45,680 nt of DNA. It comes from Xylanimonas cellulosilytica (GTDB lineage Bacteria > Actinomycetota > Actinomycetes > Actinomycetales > Actinomycetaceae). The position numbers and the translations under genes were made by a program. Of this stretch, positions 7,927 to 15,728 are shown in pieces. The stretch is taken from contig JVKM01000004.1 of the NCBI GenBank assembly GCA_001072465.1, positions 1 to 45,680 on the forward strand. The letters are read 5' to 3'. The notes under the pieces are model-generated. The model made no database searches and was not told the origin of the DNA. It saw nothing but the letters and a program-made list of their open reading frames with translations. Numbering within the stretch: position 1 is the stretch's first letter; each line of letters opens with the position of its first letter.

Positions 7927-8976
7927 GTGAGTGAACAGGAATGGTTCTCCAAGGACTTCTACAAGGTCCTCGGAGTCGACAAGACGGCGGACAAGAAGGC
8001 CATTACGAAGGCCTACCGCAAGCTGGCTCGGCAGTGGCACCCGGATCAGAACCCGGGCGACAAGGCCGCTGAGGCCAAGTTCAAGGAAATCGGCGAGGCC
8101 TACGCCGTCCTGTCCAATGACGAGGATCGTAAGCGCTATGACGCGATCCGCGCGATGGCTAGCGGCGGGGCACGCTTCTCCGCCGGATCGGGCGGCGCGG
8201 GCGGCTTCGAGGACCTCTTCGGGGCCTTCGGTGGCGCCGGCGGCTTCGGTGGCGGCGGCCATAACGTGCGCTTCCAGACCTCCGGCACGCCCGGCGGCGG
8301 GGCGGGATTTGAGGACATCCTCTCCGGCCTCTTCGGCGGTGGCGGCGGTGGCGCGCGTTTTGGGGGCGACCCCTACGGTTCGCCCTTCGGCGCCGCCGGT
8401 CACGCCCAGCAGGCGGCACCCGCCCCTGAAAAGGGTGGGACCGTGCGCGCAAAGCTGGCCATTTCCTTCCGTCAGGCCCTGAACGGTGCGACCCTGACCA
8501 TCAAGGTCGGCGGCTCTCCGATCAAGGTCCGCATCCCCGCGGGTATCAAGGACGGCCAGAAGGTCCGCGTCAAGGGCCACGGTAAGCCCGGCATCAACGG
8601 CGGCCCCACGGGCGACCTCGAGGTCGCCGTGACGGTCAAGCCGCATCCCGTGTTCTCGCGCGAGGGTGACGACCTGGTCCTCACCCTGCCCGTGACCGTG
8701 TCCGAGGCCATCCTTGGCACCGTCGTCGACGTGCCGATGATCGACGGCAACACGGCCACGGTCAAGGTGCCTGCGGGTTCCTCCTCGGGCGCTGAGATCC
8801 GCGTGCGCGGAGGGGGAGTGAAGACCTCCAAGGTGACGGGTGACCTGATTGCCCGCGTGGCCATCCAGGTTCCGGAAAAGCCGAGCCGCGACCTCAAGAA
8901 GCTCGCGAAGGAGATGGCGAAGGCCGAGGGCGACCTCGACGTCCGCGCATCCCTGTTCGAGGCCGTGGAGGAGTAA
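7927..8976 (+). CDS. dnaJ: J-domain co-chaperone DnaJ (no zinc finger)
   Basis: A 349-residue J protein that stimulates DnaK ATPase activity. The J domain (about 10-72) has HPD at residues 38-40 and ends DEDRKRYDAIRA. A long Gly/Phe-rich linker follows (about 80-165). The C-terminal beta domains begin at GGTVRAKLAISF and include a second copy ending at VRGGGVKTSKVTGDL. The four CXXCXGXG repeats of a class I DnaJ are absent, so this is a class II (CbpA-like) protein despite its place in the operon. The GTG start at 7927 has GAGAGG upstream. The stop is three bases before the hspR ATG. Confidence 0.95.
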   Translation: MSEQEWFSKDFYKVLGVDKTADKKAITKAYRKLARQWHPDQNPGDKAAEAKFKEIGEAYAVLSNDEDRKRYDAIRAMASGGARFSAGSGGAGGFEDLFGAFGGAGGFGGGGHNVRFQTSGTPGGGAGFEDILSGLFGGGGGGARFGGDPYGSPFGAAGHAQQAAPAPEKGGTVRAKLAISFRQALNGATLTIKVGGSPIKVRIPAGIKDGQKVRVKGHGKPGINGGPTGDLEVAVTVKPHPVFSREGDDLVLTLPVTVSEAILGTVVDVPMIDGNTATVKVPAGSSSGAEIRVRGGGVKTSKVTGDLIARVAIQVPEKPSRDLKKLAKEMAKAEGDLDVRASLFEAVEE

Positions 8977-8979
8977 GCC

Positions 8980-9534
8980 ATGGCGAAGACGGGATCGGAC
9001 GATGCGATCACGTTCGTCATCTCGGTTGCGGCCGAGCTGGCGGGCATGCATCCGCAGACCCTGCGCCAGTACGACCGTCTCGGCCTGGTGATCCCCGCCC
9101 GTACTAAGGGGCGGGGACGCCGCTATACCAAGCGGGACGTGCAGCGTCTGCGCGACGTGCAGCGGATGAGTCAGGAAGAGGGCATCAACCTGGCGGGTAT
9201 CCGACGCATCCTCGAGCTCGAGCGGCGCGTCGAGGCCTTGGAAGAGGAGCGGGATGCCCTGCGTGGGGCGGTCGCAGCGGCCGAAGCCAAGCGCAATCGC
9301 GTGTTTGCTGCGTCTGCTGACGGTCAGGTCATGCCGATGCGACGAGGCCAGCGCCCGTGGGATAGCTCCTCGAGGTCTGAGGCTCGCTCTGGCGGCTCTC
9401 TCACCGTATGGAATCCGGTGCGGGCGCTCGCGGCGCTCGCCTCCTCCGAGGCTTCGGCGCGTTCGGCCCTTCCGGCTGCGCCGCGATCGAATGGGCGCGC
9501 GGTGATTGAGGGGACGATCGTCTCTCGCCGCTAG
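8980..9534 (+). CDS. hspR: Heat-shock repressor HspR (MerR family)
   Basis: A 184-residue MerR-type regulator that, in studied actinobacteria, binds HAIR sites with DnaK as co-repressor. The winged helix-turn-helix covers about residues 10-80 (AAELAGMHPQTLRQYDRLGL, then GRGRRYTKRDVQRLRDVQRM). A helix, about 80-108, resembles the dimerisation coil of MerR proteins. A poorly conserved Ser/Ala/Arg-rich tail of about 75 residues follows, longer than in many HspR proteins. GGAGGAG precedes the ATG, and the gap to dnaJ is three bases, so it is the last gene of the operon and closes a negative feedback loop. A strong hairpin follows. Confidence 0.95.
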   Translation: MAKTGSDDAITFVISVAAELAGMHPQTLRQYDRLGLVIPARTKGRGRRYTKRDVQRLRDVQRMSQEEGINLAGIRRILELERRVEALEEERDALRGAVAAAEAKRNRVFAASADGQVMPMRRGQRPWDSSSRSEARSGGSLTVWNPVRALAALASSEASARSALPAAPRSNGRAVIEGTIVSRR

Positions 9535-9553
9535 GATATCGAGACATAAAGGA

Positions 9554-9586
9554 CTGCGGGACCCATCCAAAGGATGGGTCCCGCAG
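9554..9586 (+). terminator. Terminator of the dnaK operon
   Basis: CTGCGGGACCCATCC (9554-9568) pairs perfectly with 9572-9586 around an AAA loop, 20 nt after the hspR stop. No U-tract follows. Confidence 0.9.
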
Positions 9587-10099
9587 CATATTCGATCGAG
9601 GATCCGGGGGCACACAGGATCCCCGACCGAAGCCTGGAACAGGCGACAGGCTTTCGCCTGCTGAACATAGTTTTACCAGGTCACGGCAGGTTTCGATAGT
9701 TGATTATTCGGGTGTGGACCGCTTGGCACAAACGTGCAGGGGCTGCGTGAAATGCGTGCGTCAGATTCGCTACTATTTTTTTGGAAATGCCCTCTGACCT
9801 GCAATTTTGTTGGCAGATGCGCCTTTTCCTTGAAAATGCTCATGTTGTGGGCCGGTGGGATGGTGCTCTGAGGTGGCTCATCGGTCTATATTGACCGGTG
9901 GGATATATCGACGCCGTCACAGAGAGATGGCGTGGATAACGTCGGTATGCAATACGTAACTATCTGTGCAGGTCAGATGGGTATCAGCGTGTCGCGCGAG
10001 GAAAGCGGTCGCCGCGTCGCCCCTCGTCTGTGTCCTGATAGAGAGGATCGAGATGCGTCAGCGGCGCGACCGATGCCCCGCATGCGTTAACGTGGACGC
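9587..10099. other. Gene-free stretch between hspR and murT
   Basis: No convincing gene. It is AT-richer than its surroundings, with T7 at 9774-9780. It has a 10-bp direct repeat CCGGTGGGAT (9852 and 9895, 43 bp apart), the dyad CGGTC-N6-GACCG at about 9882-9897, and a small hairpin CAGGCGA/TCGCCTG near 9640-9662. A 47-codon frame from 9947 lacks a ribosome site. An unrecognised small RNA or long leader is possible but not supported. Confidence 0.5.
10088..10093 (+). promoter_or_regulatory. -10 box giving a leaderless murT mRNA
   Basis: TAACGT is followed by six bases and the ATG at 10100. No Shine-Dalgarno lies before the start. No obvious -35 was found. Confidence 0.5.
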
Positions 10100-11410
10100 A
10101 TGACGAAATCTTCGCATCACCTCTCGGTGCGCTCGCGCGTGGCCAAAGCGGCCGGCGGTGCCGCCCGCTTCGCCTCCCGGGCCCTTGGACGTGGATCCGG
10201 CGGCATGATTGGCGGTGAGGTTGCCATGCGCATCTCGCCGAAGTTCCTCTCGGAGCTGGCAGCCCCCTACTCCTCCGTCATCGTGACCGGCACGAACGGA
10301 AAATCGACGACGACCCGTATGGTGCGGGCAGCCCTCGAAAGCGCCGGACCCGTCGCCTCGAACATCAATGGCGACAACATGACCTCGGGCGTGATTACAG
10401 CCCTCATGCAGGGTAAGGGGGCGACGCGAGCGGCCCTTGAGGTCGACGAGATGCACGTACCCGCCGTCGCCGCCGACGTTAATCCGGCGGTCTTCGTGTA
10501 CCTGAATCTCTCGCGCGATCAGCTCGACCGCGTCGGCGAAATCGGCTCCGTCGAGCGCCGCCTGCGTGACGGGGCATCTGCCCATCCGGGCGCCGTCGTC
10601 GTCGCGAACTGCGACGACCCGCTGATCGTTTCCGCTGCCGCCGACAATCCGAACGTCGTGTGGGTGGCCGCAGGCGCCGGTTGGGGAGGGGACTCCGCCG
10701 CATACCCGCGCGGTGGCCGGGTTGTCCGCTCCGGCGAGGACTGGCACCTGATCCCCGCCTTCGACGGCGAGGAACTCCCTGAGCTCAGCAGCCGTCCTCA
10801 GCCTCAGTGGTGGCTCGAGGACGTCGAGCTGGCCCCCGAGGGGCCGCGTGCGACGCTGCGTGGACCCGACGGCGTCAGCGTTCCCCTCGAACTGAAGCTT
10901 CCCGGGCGCGCCAACCTTGGCAACGCCGCGCAGGCCGTCGCCGCCGCCGTCGCGATGGGCATTGACCCCGCGGCTGCCGCCGCGGCCGTCAGCAGCGTCA
11001 CCGAAGTCGCGGGACGTTACTCCGTCCACGATGTCAACGGACGCAGTGCGCGCCTCATGCTCGCCAAGAACCCCGCCGGATGGCAGGAAGCCATGACGAT
11101 GATCGACCCGCGCGTCGACCAGGTTGTCATCGGCGTCAATGGCCAGGTGCCCGACGGCCAGGACCTCTCCTGGCTGTGGGACGTCGACTTTTCCGCCGTC
11201 AAGCAGCCCGGCCGCCGCGTCGTGGCCTGCGGTGAACGCGGCGCCGACCTGGCCGTGCGCCTCGAATATGCGGGCGTCCACTGCGACCTCGTTCCCCTGC
11301 CCATGGACGCCCTGGCTGTGTGCGAGCCCGGCCGCGTCGAGATGCTCCTCAACTACACGGCCATGCGCGACTTCAAGGTCCTGCTCGATCGAAAGGAAGG
11401 CACGCGATGA
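10100..11410 (+). CDS. murT: Lipid II isoglutaminyl synthase, Mur-ligase subunit MurT
   Basis: A 436-residue Mur-ligase-like protein that, with GatD, amidates D-glutamate of lipid II to D-isoglutamine. The central domain has the ATP loop VTGTNGKSTTTRMV and INGDNMTSGV. LSRDQLDRVGEI and the later LPGRANLGNAAQAVAAA match MurT, as does the C-terminal DUF1727-type region with YTAMRDF near the end. Known MurT proteins of firmicutes carry a Cys4 zinc ribbon in the middle domain. Here the matching segment (YPRGGRVVRSGEDWHL, residues 202-217) has no cysteines although the surrounding framework is kept. The ATG overlaps nothing upstream and follows a -10 box by six bases. The stop overlaps the gatD start (ATGA). 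Confidence 0.93.
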   Translation: MTKSSHHLSVRSRVAKAAGGAARFASRALGRGSGGMIGGEVAMRISPKFLSELAAPYSSVIVTGTNGKSTTTRMVRAALESAGPVASNINGDNMTSGVITALMQGKGATRAALEVDEMHVPAVAADVNPAVFVYLNLSRDQLDRVGEIGSVERRLRDGASAHPGAVVVANCDDPLIVSAAADNPNVVWVAAGAGWGGDSAAYPRGGRVVRSGEDWHLIPAFDGEELPELSSRPQPQWWLEDVELAPEGPRATLRGPDGVSVPLELKLPGRANLGNAAQAVAAAVAMGIDPAAAAAAVSSVTEVAGRYSVHDVNGRSARLMLAKNPAGWQEAMTMIDPRVDQVVIGVNGQVPDGQDLSWLWDVDFSAVKQPGRRVVACGERGADLAVRLEYAGVHCDLVPLPMDALAVCEPGRVEMLLNYTAMRDFKVLLDRKEGTR

Positions 11411-12147
11411 GCGCCTCCACGCTGCGAATCGGCGTCCTCATGCCCGAGGTCCTGGGGACCTACGGCGACAGCGGTAACGCGCTGATCCTCGCCGAGCGCG
11501 CCCGCAGGCGCGGTATCGACGCCGAGGTCGTCCACGTCGGCTTGACCCAGGAGATCCCGGACAGCCTGGACATCTACACTCTCGGAGGCGGCGAGGACAC
11601 CGCCCAGGCGCTTGCAGCCGACAAATTCCGCGGCACCTCGGGTCTCGCCCGCGCCCTCGACGCCGGGCGCCCGCTCCTCGCGATCTGCGCCTCCCTGCAG
11701 GTTCTTGGCCACTGGTACGAGGATGCGCGCGGTGTGCGCGTTCCCGGCATGGGTGTCCTCGACATTACGACGCGCCCCCAGGGACACCGAGCGATTGGCG
11801 AGCTTGTCTGCGAGCCCGTTCTCGACGGCCTCACGCAGACTCTGACGGGCTTCGAAAATCATGGGGGCGGCACCGTTCTCGGCCCAGACGCCTCTCCGCT
11901 GGGACGCGTCATCTCGGGGGTCGGAAACGGCACGCCCCAGGGAGAGGAAGCGCCCGAGGTGCGCTACGACGGCGCCGTTCAGGGGTCCGTCATCGCCACC
12001 TACATGCACGGCCCCGCTCTGGCTCGTAACCCCGAGCTGGCGGACCTGCTGCTCGAGCGCGCCACAGGTGAGCCCCTGGAGGCGCTCGACGTGCCGGGTG
12101 TCGCTGAGCTGCGGGAGGAGCGCCTGAGCGGAGTTTCGCTAAGCTGA
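11407..12147 (+). CDS. gatD: Lipid II isoglutaminyl synthase, glutamine amidotransferase subunit GatD
   Basis: A 246-residue class I glutamine amidotransferase (CobB/CobQ-like) that supplies ammonia to MurT. Cys94 in AICASLQVLG is the nucleophile, the same number as in Staphylococcus aureus GatD. TGFENHGG is a family motif, and the His of YMHGPALARNPELAD fits the catalytic histidine. The usual G-Y/F after the cysteine elbow is replaced by S-L. The frame is open upstream, but ATG at 11407 overlaps the murT stop by four bases and starts at the conserved LRIGVLMPEVLGTYGDSGN. This implies translational coupling and a 1:1 complex. Confidence 0.94.
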   Translation: MSASTLRIGVLMPEVLGTYGDSGNALILAERARRRGIDAEVVHVGLTQEIPDSLDIYTLGGGEDTAQALAADKFRGTSGLARALDAGRPLLAICASLQVLGHWYEDARGVRVPGMGVLDITTRPQGHRAIGELVCEPVLDGLTQTLTGFENHGGGTVLGPDASPLGRVISGVGNGTPQGEEAPEVRYDGAVQGSVIATYMHGPALARNPELADLLLERATGEPLEALDVPGVAELREERLSGVSLS

Positions 12148-12281
12148 TACGCGACCAGAGCTCGGAATTTTTCACCGCCGATTCCGCGCAGCGGTCGCCG
12201 GTGTGCTATGTTGGCACGTTCTCGTCAATCTGCGCGGCTTACTCACGAGTCGAGTAGATGTCTCATCAGAAAGGCACAGAC

Positions 12282-12938
12282 ATGTCGAATCCCTCCTACG
12301 GTCCCGCGGGCCAGCAGAACGCGGTGCCCACGAACGGCACTTCCTACCCGGGTGCCGCAGCCCCGCAGGGCTACGGCGCTCCCGCGCCCGTGGTCATGCC
12401 GAAGCTGCCCGGTCGAGGCGGCGCCGTCACCACGCTCGTTCTCGGCGTGGTGCTCATGGTTATCATCGCGCCGGTCGTCTTCTTTGCCACGATGATCGCC
12501 GGTCTGGCCGGCACCGATAGTAACTCGGTCAAGGGTGGCACCACCGACAACGGCAGCGTCGTCACCGTGACCGCTGACGGTTACTTCACGGTGTCGGCCT
12601 CTTCGTCCAAGGATCCCGCCTGCTCGCTCATCGGTGCAGACGACAAGAGCTACAAGCTGGAGTCCTATGCGGGCAGTGACACTATGTACGTGGCGTCGGG
12701 CGTGCCCGCCGGCTCGTACGTGCTGAAGTGTGACGGTATTGCCAGCGATGCGACAATCTACGCATACAACGCATCGCCTGAGGTCATTGCAAAGGTCTTC
12801 GCCATGCCCTTCCTGTGGGGAACCATCGTCGGTGTTGTCGGCCTGATCCTCCTGATCGTCGGCATCGTCCTGCTGGTGAAGGTGAACGGCAAGCGCCGCC
12901 GCATCACGCAGGAAGCCATGCTGAGCGCCGTGCGCTGA
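12282..12938 (+). CDS. Two-helix membrane protein, paralogue of the next gene
   Basis: A 218-residue protein of unknown function. A Pro/Gly/Tyr-rich N-terminus (about 1-45) is followed by a membrane helix (about 47-74), a domain of about 95 residues with two cysteines (PACSLI, LKCDG), a second helix (about 177-200) and a basic tail. The likely topology puts the domain outside, where the cysteines could form a disulfide. The next gene has the same architecture, the same MSNP start and similar sequence, so the two arose by tandem duplication. I chose ATG at 12282 rather than 12258 because the paralogue begins there and both starts follow AAGGCAC. A TATGTT box lies at 12207-12212. A hairpin separates the two genes. 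Confidence 0.75.
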   Translation: MSNPSYGPAGQQNAVPTNGTSYPGAAAPQGYGAPAPVVMPKLPGRGGAVTTLVLGVVLMVIIAPVVFFATMIAGLAGTDSNSVKGGTTDNGSVVTVTADGYFTVSASSSKDPACSLIGADDKSYKLESYAGSDTMYVASGVPAGSYVLKCDGIASDATIYAYNASPEVIAKVFAMPFLWGTIVGVVGLILLIVGIVLLVKVNGKRRRITQEAMLSAVR

Positions 12939-12951
12939 CTCAGATTCCGAC

Positions 12952-12993
12952 AAGGGGACGAGGCCGGGGAACTATCCCGGGCCTCGTCCCCTT
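12952..12993 (+). terminator. Terminator after the first paralogue
   Basis: AAGGGGACGAGGCC (12952-12965) pairs with 12980-12993, followed by TTGTGG. The stem contains the recurring word GACGAGGCCGGGG. Confidence 0.85.
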
Positions 12994-13139
12994 TGTGGTT
13001 CCCTCTGGCGTTTTCCTCCACGGCAGGAAACAGCGTACGATCGAGGGTTATCTGAGCGTTCCAATCGCGTCGGCGTACTGTTCAGTCCGTGTTCCGCATT
13101 GTTATGCTTAAGTAAAATTTCCTTCAGGAAGGCACGCAC

Positions 13140-13868
13140 ATGTCGAATCCCCCCTACGGTGTCCCCGGCAATCAGGGCACACCCTGGCCCCAGTACGGTG
13201 ACAACGGAGCGGGAGCTCCGATGCAGGGTATGCCCATGCAGGGAATGCCCATGCAGGGTATGCCGATGCAGGGAGGGCCTCAGAACTTCCAGGGCGGAGG
13301 CTACGGCGGTCCGGCCCCGATGCCGATCGTGAAGGGCCCCAGCAAGGCCCCCGGCACCATTCTCATCGTCCTGGGCGTCCTCGCGTCTTTCGTCGCCGCC
13401 CCTATCCTTTTCTTCGTCCTGTGGTTCCAGGGCGTCGTGGATATGACTGACGCTCTGGCTAAAGGTGCCAACTTCTCGAACGGCGGCACCGTCGAGGTCA
13501 CTGGAGCCGGCAGTTACATGCTCCAGATCTCGGAGGGCGAGGCGACGACGTGCAAGATTATTGACTCGGGCAACAACGTGTACGACATGTCCCCCTTCCA
13601 GAGCAACAAGTCGATCTACTACATCGACGGCCTGAACAACGGCACCTACACGGTTCGCTGCGAAGGCGTCAATCAGAATGTATCCATTACGGGCATGAGC
13701 ATAAGCCCCAATGATTTTACGAGCACGGTTGGCTTCGCATTCCTGTGGAGCACCGTGGTTGGCGTCACCGGCGTCGTCCTGCTGATCGTCGGTATCGTCC
13801 TCGTCGTTCGAGCCGGCAGTAAGACCAAAGAGCTTCAGCAGCAGGCCATGATGTCAGCGATGTACTGA
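13140..13868 (+). CDS. Two-helix membrane protein with MQGMP repeats
   Basis: A 242-residue protein, the second of a tandem paralogous pair; function unknown. The N-terminus contains four five-residue units (MQGMP x3, MQGGP, residues 28-47). Membrane helices lie at about 75-102 and 205-230, enclosing a domain of about 100 residues whose cysteines (TTCKII, VRCEGV) align with those of the paralogue. Both proteins share FLW-T-VGV-G near the second helix and end in a short tail with QEAM/QQAM-SA. The ATG follows GAAGGCAC. TATGCT (13103-13108) is a candidate -10. The repeat-bearing N-terminus is the part that differs most between the two copies. Confidence 0.8.
   Translation: MSNPPYGVPGNQGTPWPQYGDNGAGAPMQGMPMQGMPMQGMPMQGGPQNFQGGGYGGPAPMPIVKGPSKAPGTILIVLGVLASFVAAPILFFVLWFQGVVDMTDALAKGANFSNGGTVEVTGAGSYMLQISEGEATTCKIIDSGNNVYDMSPFQSNKSIYYIDGLNNGTYTVRCEGVNQNVSITGMSISPNDFTSTVGFAFLWSTVVGVTGVVLLIVGIVLVVRAGSKTKELQQQAMMSAMY
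13221..13280 (+). repeat. 15-bp in-frame tandem repeat, four copies
   Basis: ATGCAGGGTATGCCC and close variants start at 13221, 13236, 13251 and 13266. They encode MQGMP units. The unit is a multiple of three, so slippage would change repeat number without breaking the frame. Confidence 0.9.
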
Positions 13869-13884
13869 CCCATGTAACGCGATC

Positions 13885-13922
13885 AGGGGCGAGGCCCGGA
13901 CAGACTCTCCGGCCTCGCCCCT
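13885..13922 (+). terminator. Terminator after the second paralogue
   Basis: AGGGGCGAGGCC (13885-13896) pairs with GGCCTCGCCCCT (13911-13922), followed by TTG. It resembles the terminator after the first paralogue. Confidence 0.85.
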
Positions 13923-13956
13923 TTGATGCACCGGTACCACCACGAGGAAGGACGCC

Positions 13957-15369
13957 ATGCACACCCTGTCTTTCACGGGAGAACGCCAGCTTCGATACCC
14001 GGCCCCCGACGTCGCGCGCGGCTTCATGCTCGCGCTCATTGCGCTCGCAAACGTCCCCTTTTGGCTCAGGTACTTCCCGGAGGCGCCTCACGCCGGGCAT
14101 GCGGCGCTTGCGGCGATGGGCAGCGCCGACCAGTGGTGGTACCTGGCGCGGACCCTGTTCGTTGACCGCAGGGCCTACCCGCTGTTCTCGATCCTGTTCG
14201 GTTTTGGTATGGCGATCATGGCCTCGCGCACGATGGAGCGTGAGCGCCGGGCCGCCATGGAGACCTTCACTGCCGAGGAGGTTGCCGGTTGGCATCCCGT
14301 CCAACGACAGATTGTCGAGGAGAACGTCGAGCGTTATGCGCGCCGCACGGCCTCGCGTCTGATTCGCCGTCGCGGCTGGTGGATGCTGGCCTTCGGCCTG
14401 GTGCACGCTGTCTTCTTCGCGGGTGACATCATCGGGGCGTATGGCCTGGTTGCGGTGGTTTTTGCTGAGGTGATCGTCATGAGGCGCGCATGGGTGCGTG
14501 TGTTGGTCGGCGTATTCATCGGCTCCTTGAGCCTGCTGGGAATCTGGTCGATGGCGGCGTTCATGGGCCGAGGACCGATGATGTTGGAGGTCCACGATCC
14601 CGTATCGCTGGACGCGGGGTATCCGCTGGTGTCTGTTGCCTCCTGGCTCATCGCGACGCCGATGACTGTCCTCACGGCTCTGGTGGTTCCCTGCGTCATG
14701 ATCGGCGTGGGCGTGGCGCGCTGGGGCCTCCTCCAGGACCCGCGCGGGCGTGGGGCGTTGCTGTCCGGCATCGCGGCGTGCGGCCTGGGCATCGGTGCCC
14801 TTGGGGGGCTGCCTTTTGCGCTCATGCAGCTGGATTGGGCGTTCGCGGGATCGGCCGCCTGGTCCTACCCACTGTTCCACGCCTCGGGGGTCGCGGGTGC
14901 GTGCGGCTGGCTGGCTCTTCTGGCCCTCGTGGGTGGCGGTCCGCGCGAGAAGCTGGGCGCCGTGTGCGCTTTCCTCAGCGCGATCGGTCGCCGTTCGATG
15001 ACCGCCTACCTGTCCCAAACGCTGCTCTTCATCCTCATCTGTGGGGCGGCGATCTCCTTCGGTGTGCGTTCGCTGGGCGTCGCCGTGTCGGGCCTGATTG
15101 CGCTCGTTGTGTGGGCGCTGATCGGCCTGGGCTGCGCCATTGCCGAGGCAATGGGATCGTCGCGCGGTCCCGCTGAGTGGGCGCTGCGCTGGCTGGTCGC
15201 GAAGAGCGCCAAGAAGAGGCCGATGCCGGCCTTCGTGCCCGTTCCCGTCGTTCGCTCGGACGTGTCCACAGGAGTCGCGCAGGCCTCGTCGTTCCCGGTG
15301 GCTCCGGTCCCCGCTCCGGGTGTCGAGCCCAATGGGCGTGCGCAGGGGGGCACTTCCGACAGCGAGTGA
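13957..15369 (+). CDS. DUF418-like polytopic membrane protein
   Basis: A 470-residue integral membrane protein with about nine hydrophobic segments. The start PDVARGFMLALIALANVPFW and the later LFSILFGFGMAIM and GRRSMTAYLSQTLLF are typical of the YeiB/DUF418 family, members of which are often called putative transporters without proof. The last 70 residues are a Pro/Ala/Val-rich hydrophilic tail, probably cytoplasmic. GAGGAAGG lies before the ATG. A terminator lies upstream, so the gene should have its own promoter, but I see no convincing one in the short gap. Confidence 0.8.
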   Translation: MHTLSFTGERQLRYPAPDVARGFMLALIALANVPFWLRYFPEAPHAGHAALAAMGSADQWWYLARTLFVDRRAYPLFSILFGFGMAIMASRTMERERRAAMETFTAEEVAGWHPVQRQIVEENVERYARRTASRLIRRRGWWMLAFGLVHAVFFAGDIIGAYGLVAVVFAEVIVMRRAWVRVLVGVFIGSLSLLGIWSMAAFMGRGPMMLEVHDPVSLDAGYPLVSVASWLIATPMTVLTALVVPCVMIGVGVARWGLLQDPRGRGALLSGIAACGLGIGALGGLPFALMQLDWAFAGSAAWSYPLFHASGVAGACGWLALLALVGGGPREKLGAVCAFLSAIGRRSMTAYLSQTLLFILICGAAISFGVRSLGVAVSGLIALVVWALIGLGCAIAEAMGSSRGPAEWALRWLVAKSAKKRPMPAFVPVPVVRSDVSTGVAQASSFPVAPVPAPGVEPNGRAQGGTSDSE

Positions 15370-15416
15370 AACTTTCCTATTTAATAGAAATAAGCTCTGC
15401 TTGCAAGGGCTATATC

Positions 15417-15440
15417 GAAATGTGAGCGACTATACATTTC
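15417..15440. promoter_or_regulatory. 7-N10-7 dyad (possible operator)
   Basis: GAAATGT (15417-15423) and ACATTTC (15434-15440) are perfect inverted copies separated by ten bases. It lies in the 250-nt gap after the DUF418-like gene. No matching promoter is clear. Confidence 0.4.
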
Positions 15441-15537
15441 TTGCGAAGTGGTGTGAGCACTGCGGGGTGAGCTGCGACGATGGCGACGTACCGTCTTATT
15501 GTGCGTCTTCTCCAGGGGCCTGAATCGGTCAAGGGCG

Positions 15538-15593
15538 TTGGTTTTTCGCGGTTTCTGCGCTACTGTGAAGTTACCAAGACACGTGCTGGTAAC
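15538..15593 (+). promoter_or_regulatory. Promoter with 7-N10-7 operator-like dyad
   Basis: TTGGTT (15538-15543), a 17-bp spacer and TACTGT (15561-15566) form a reasonable promoter. The expected start lies at the edge of a perfect dyad, GTTACCA-N10-TGGTAAC (15570-15593). That position suits a repressor. It would drive the small ORF at 15621 and the YbjN-like gene. Confidence 0.5.
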
Positions 15594-15620
15594 ACGATGA
15601 GGTGAGCTGAGGAGGCGCCA

Positions 15621-15719
15621 ATGGGTGTGCATGTGCAGACCGCAGTCAGGGGCGATCGGCGCGCTCTCGCCCCATCGGTAGCGACGCAGTGGCGCGTCAC
15701 CAATCATCGGCACGACTAG
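15621..15719 (+). CDS. Small ORF, 32 residues, upstream of the YbjN-like gene
   Basis: ATG at 15621 is preceded by GAGGAGG at five bases, one of the best ribosome sites in the window, and the frame runs 32 codons to TAG. The peptide is basic and hydrophilic (MGVHVQTAVRGDRR at the start), with no signal or membrane segment. It ends nine bases before the next ATG. It may be a leader peptide or a small protein. There is no family evidence and coding bias cannot be judged at this length. Confidence 0.4.
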   Translation: MGVHVQTAVRGDRRALAPSVATQWRVTNHRHD

Positions 15720-15728
15720 GGGTACATC

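Noticed and set aside
9947-10090. 47-codon open frame before murT
   Set aside because: It has no Shine-Dalgarno and no recognisable feature, and it would run through the murT promoter region.
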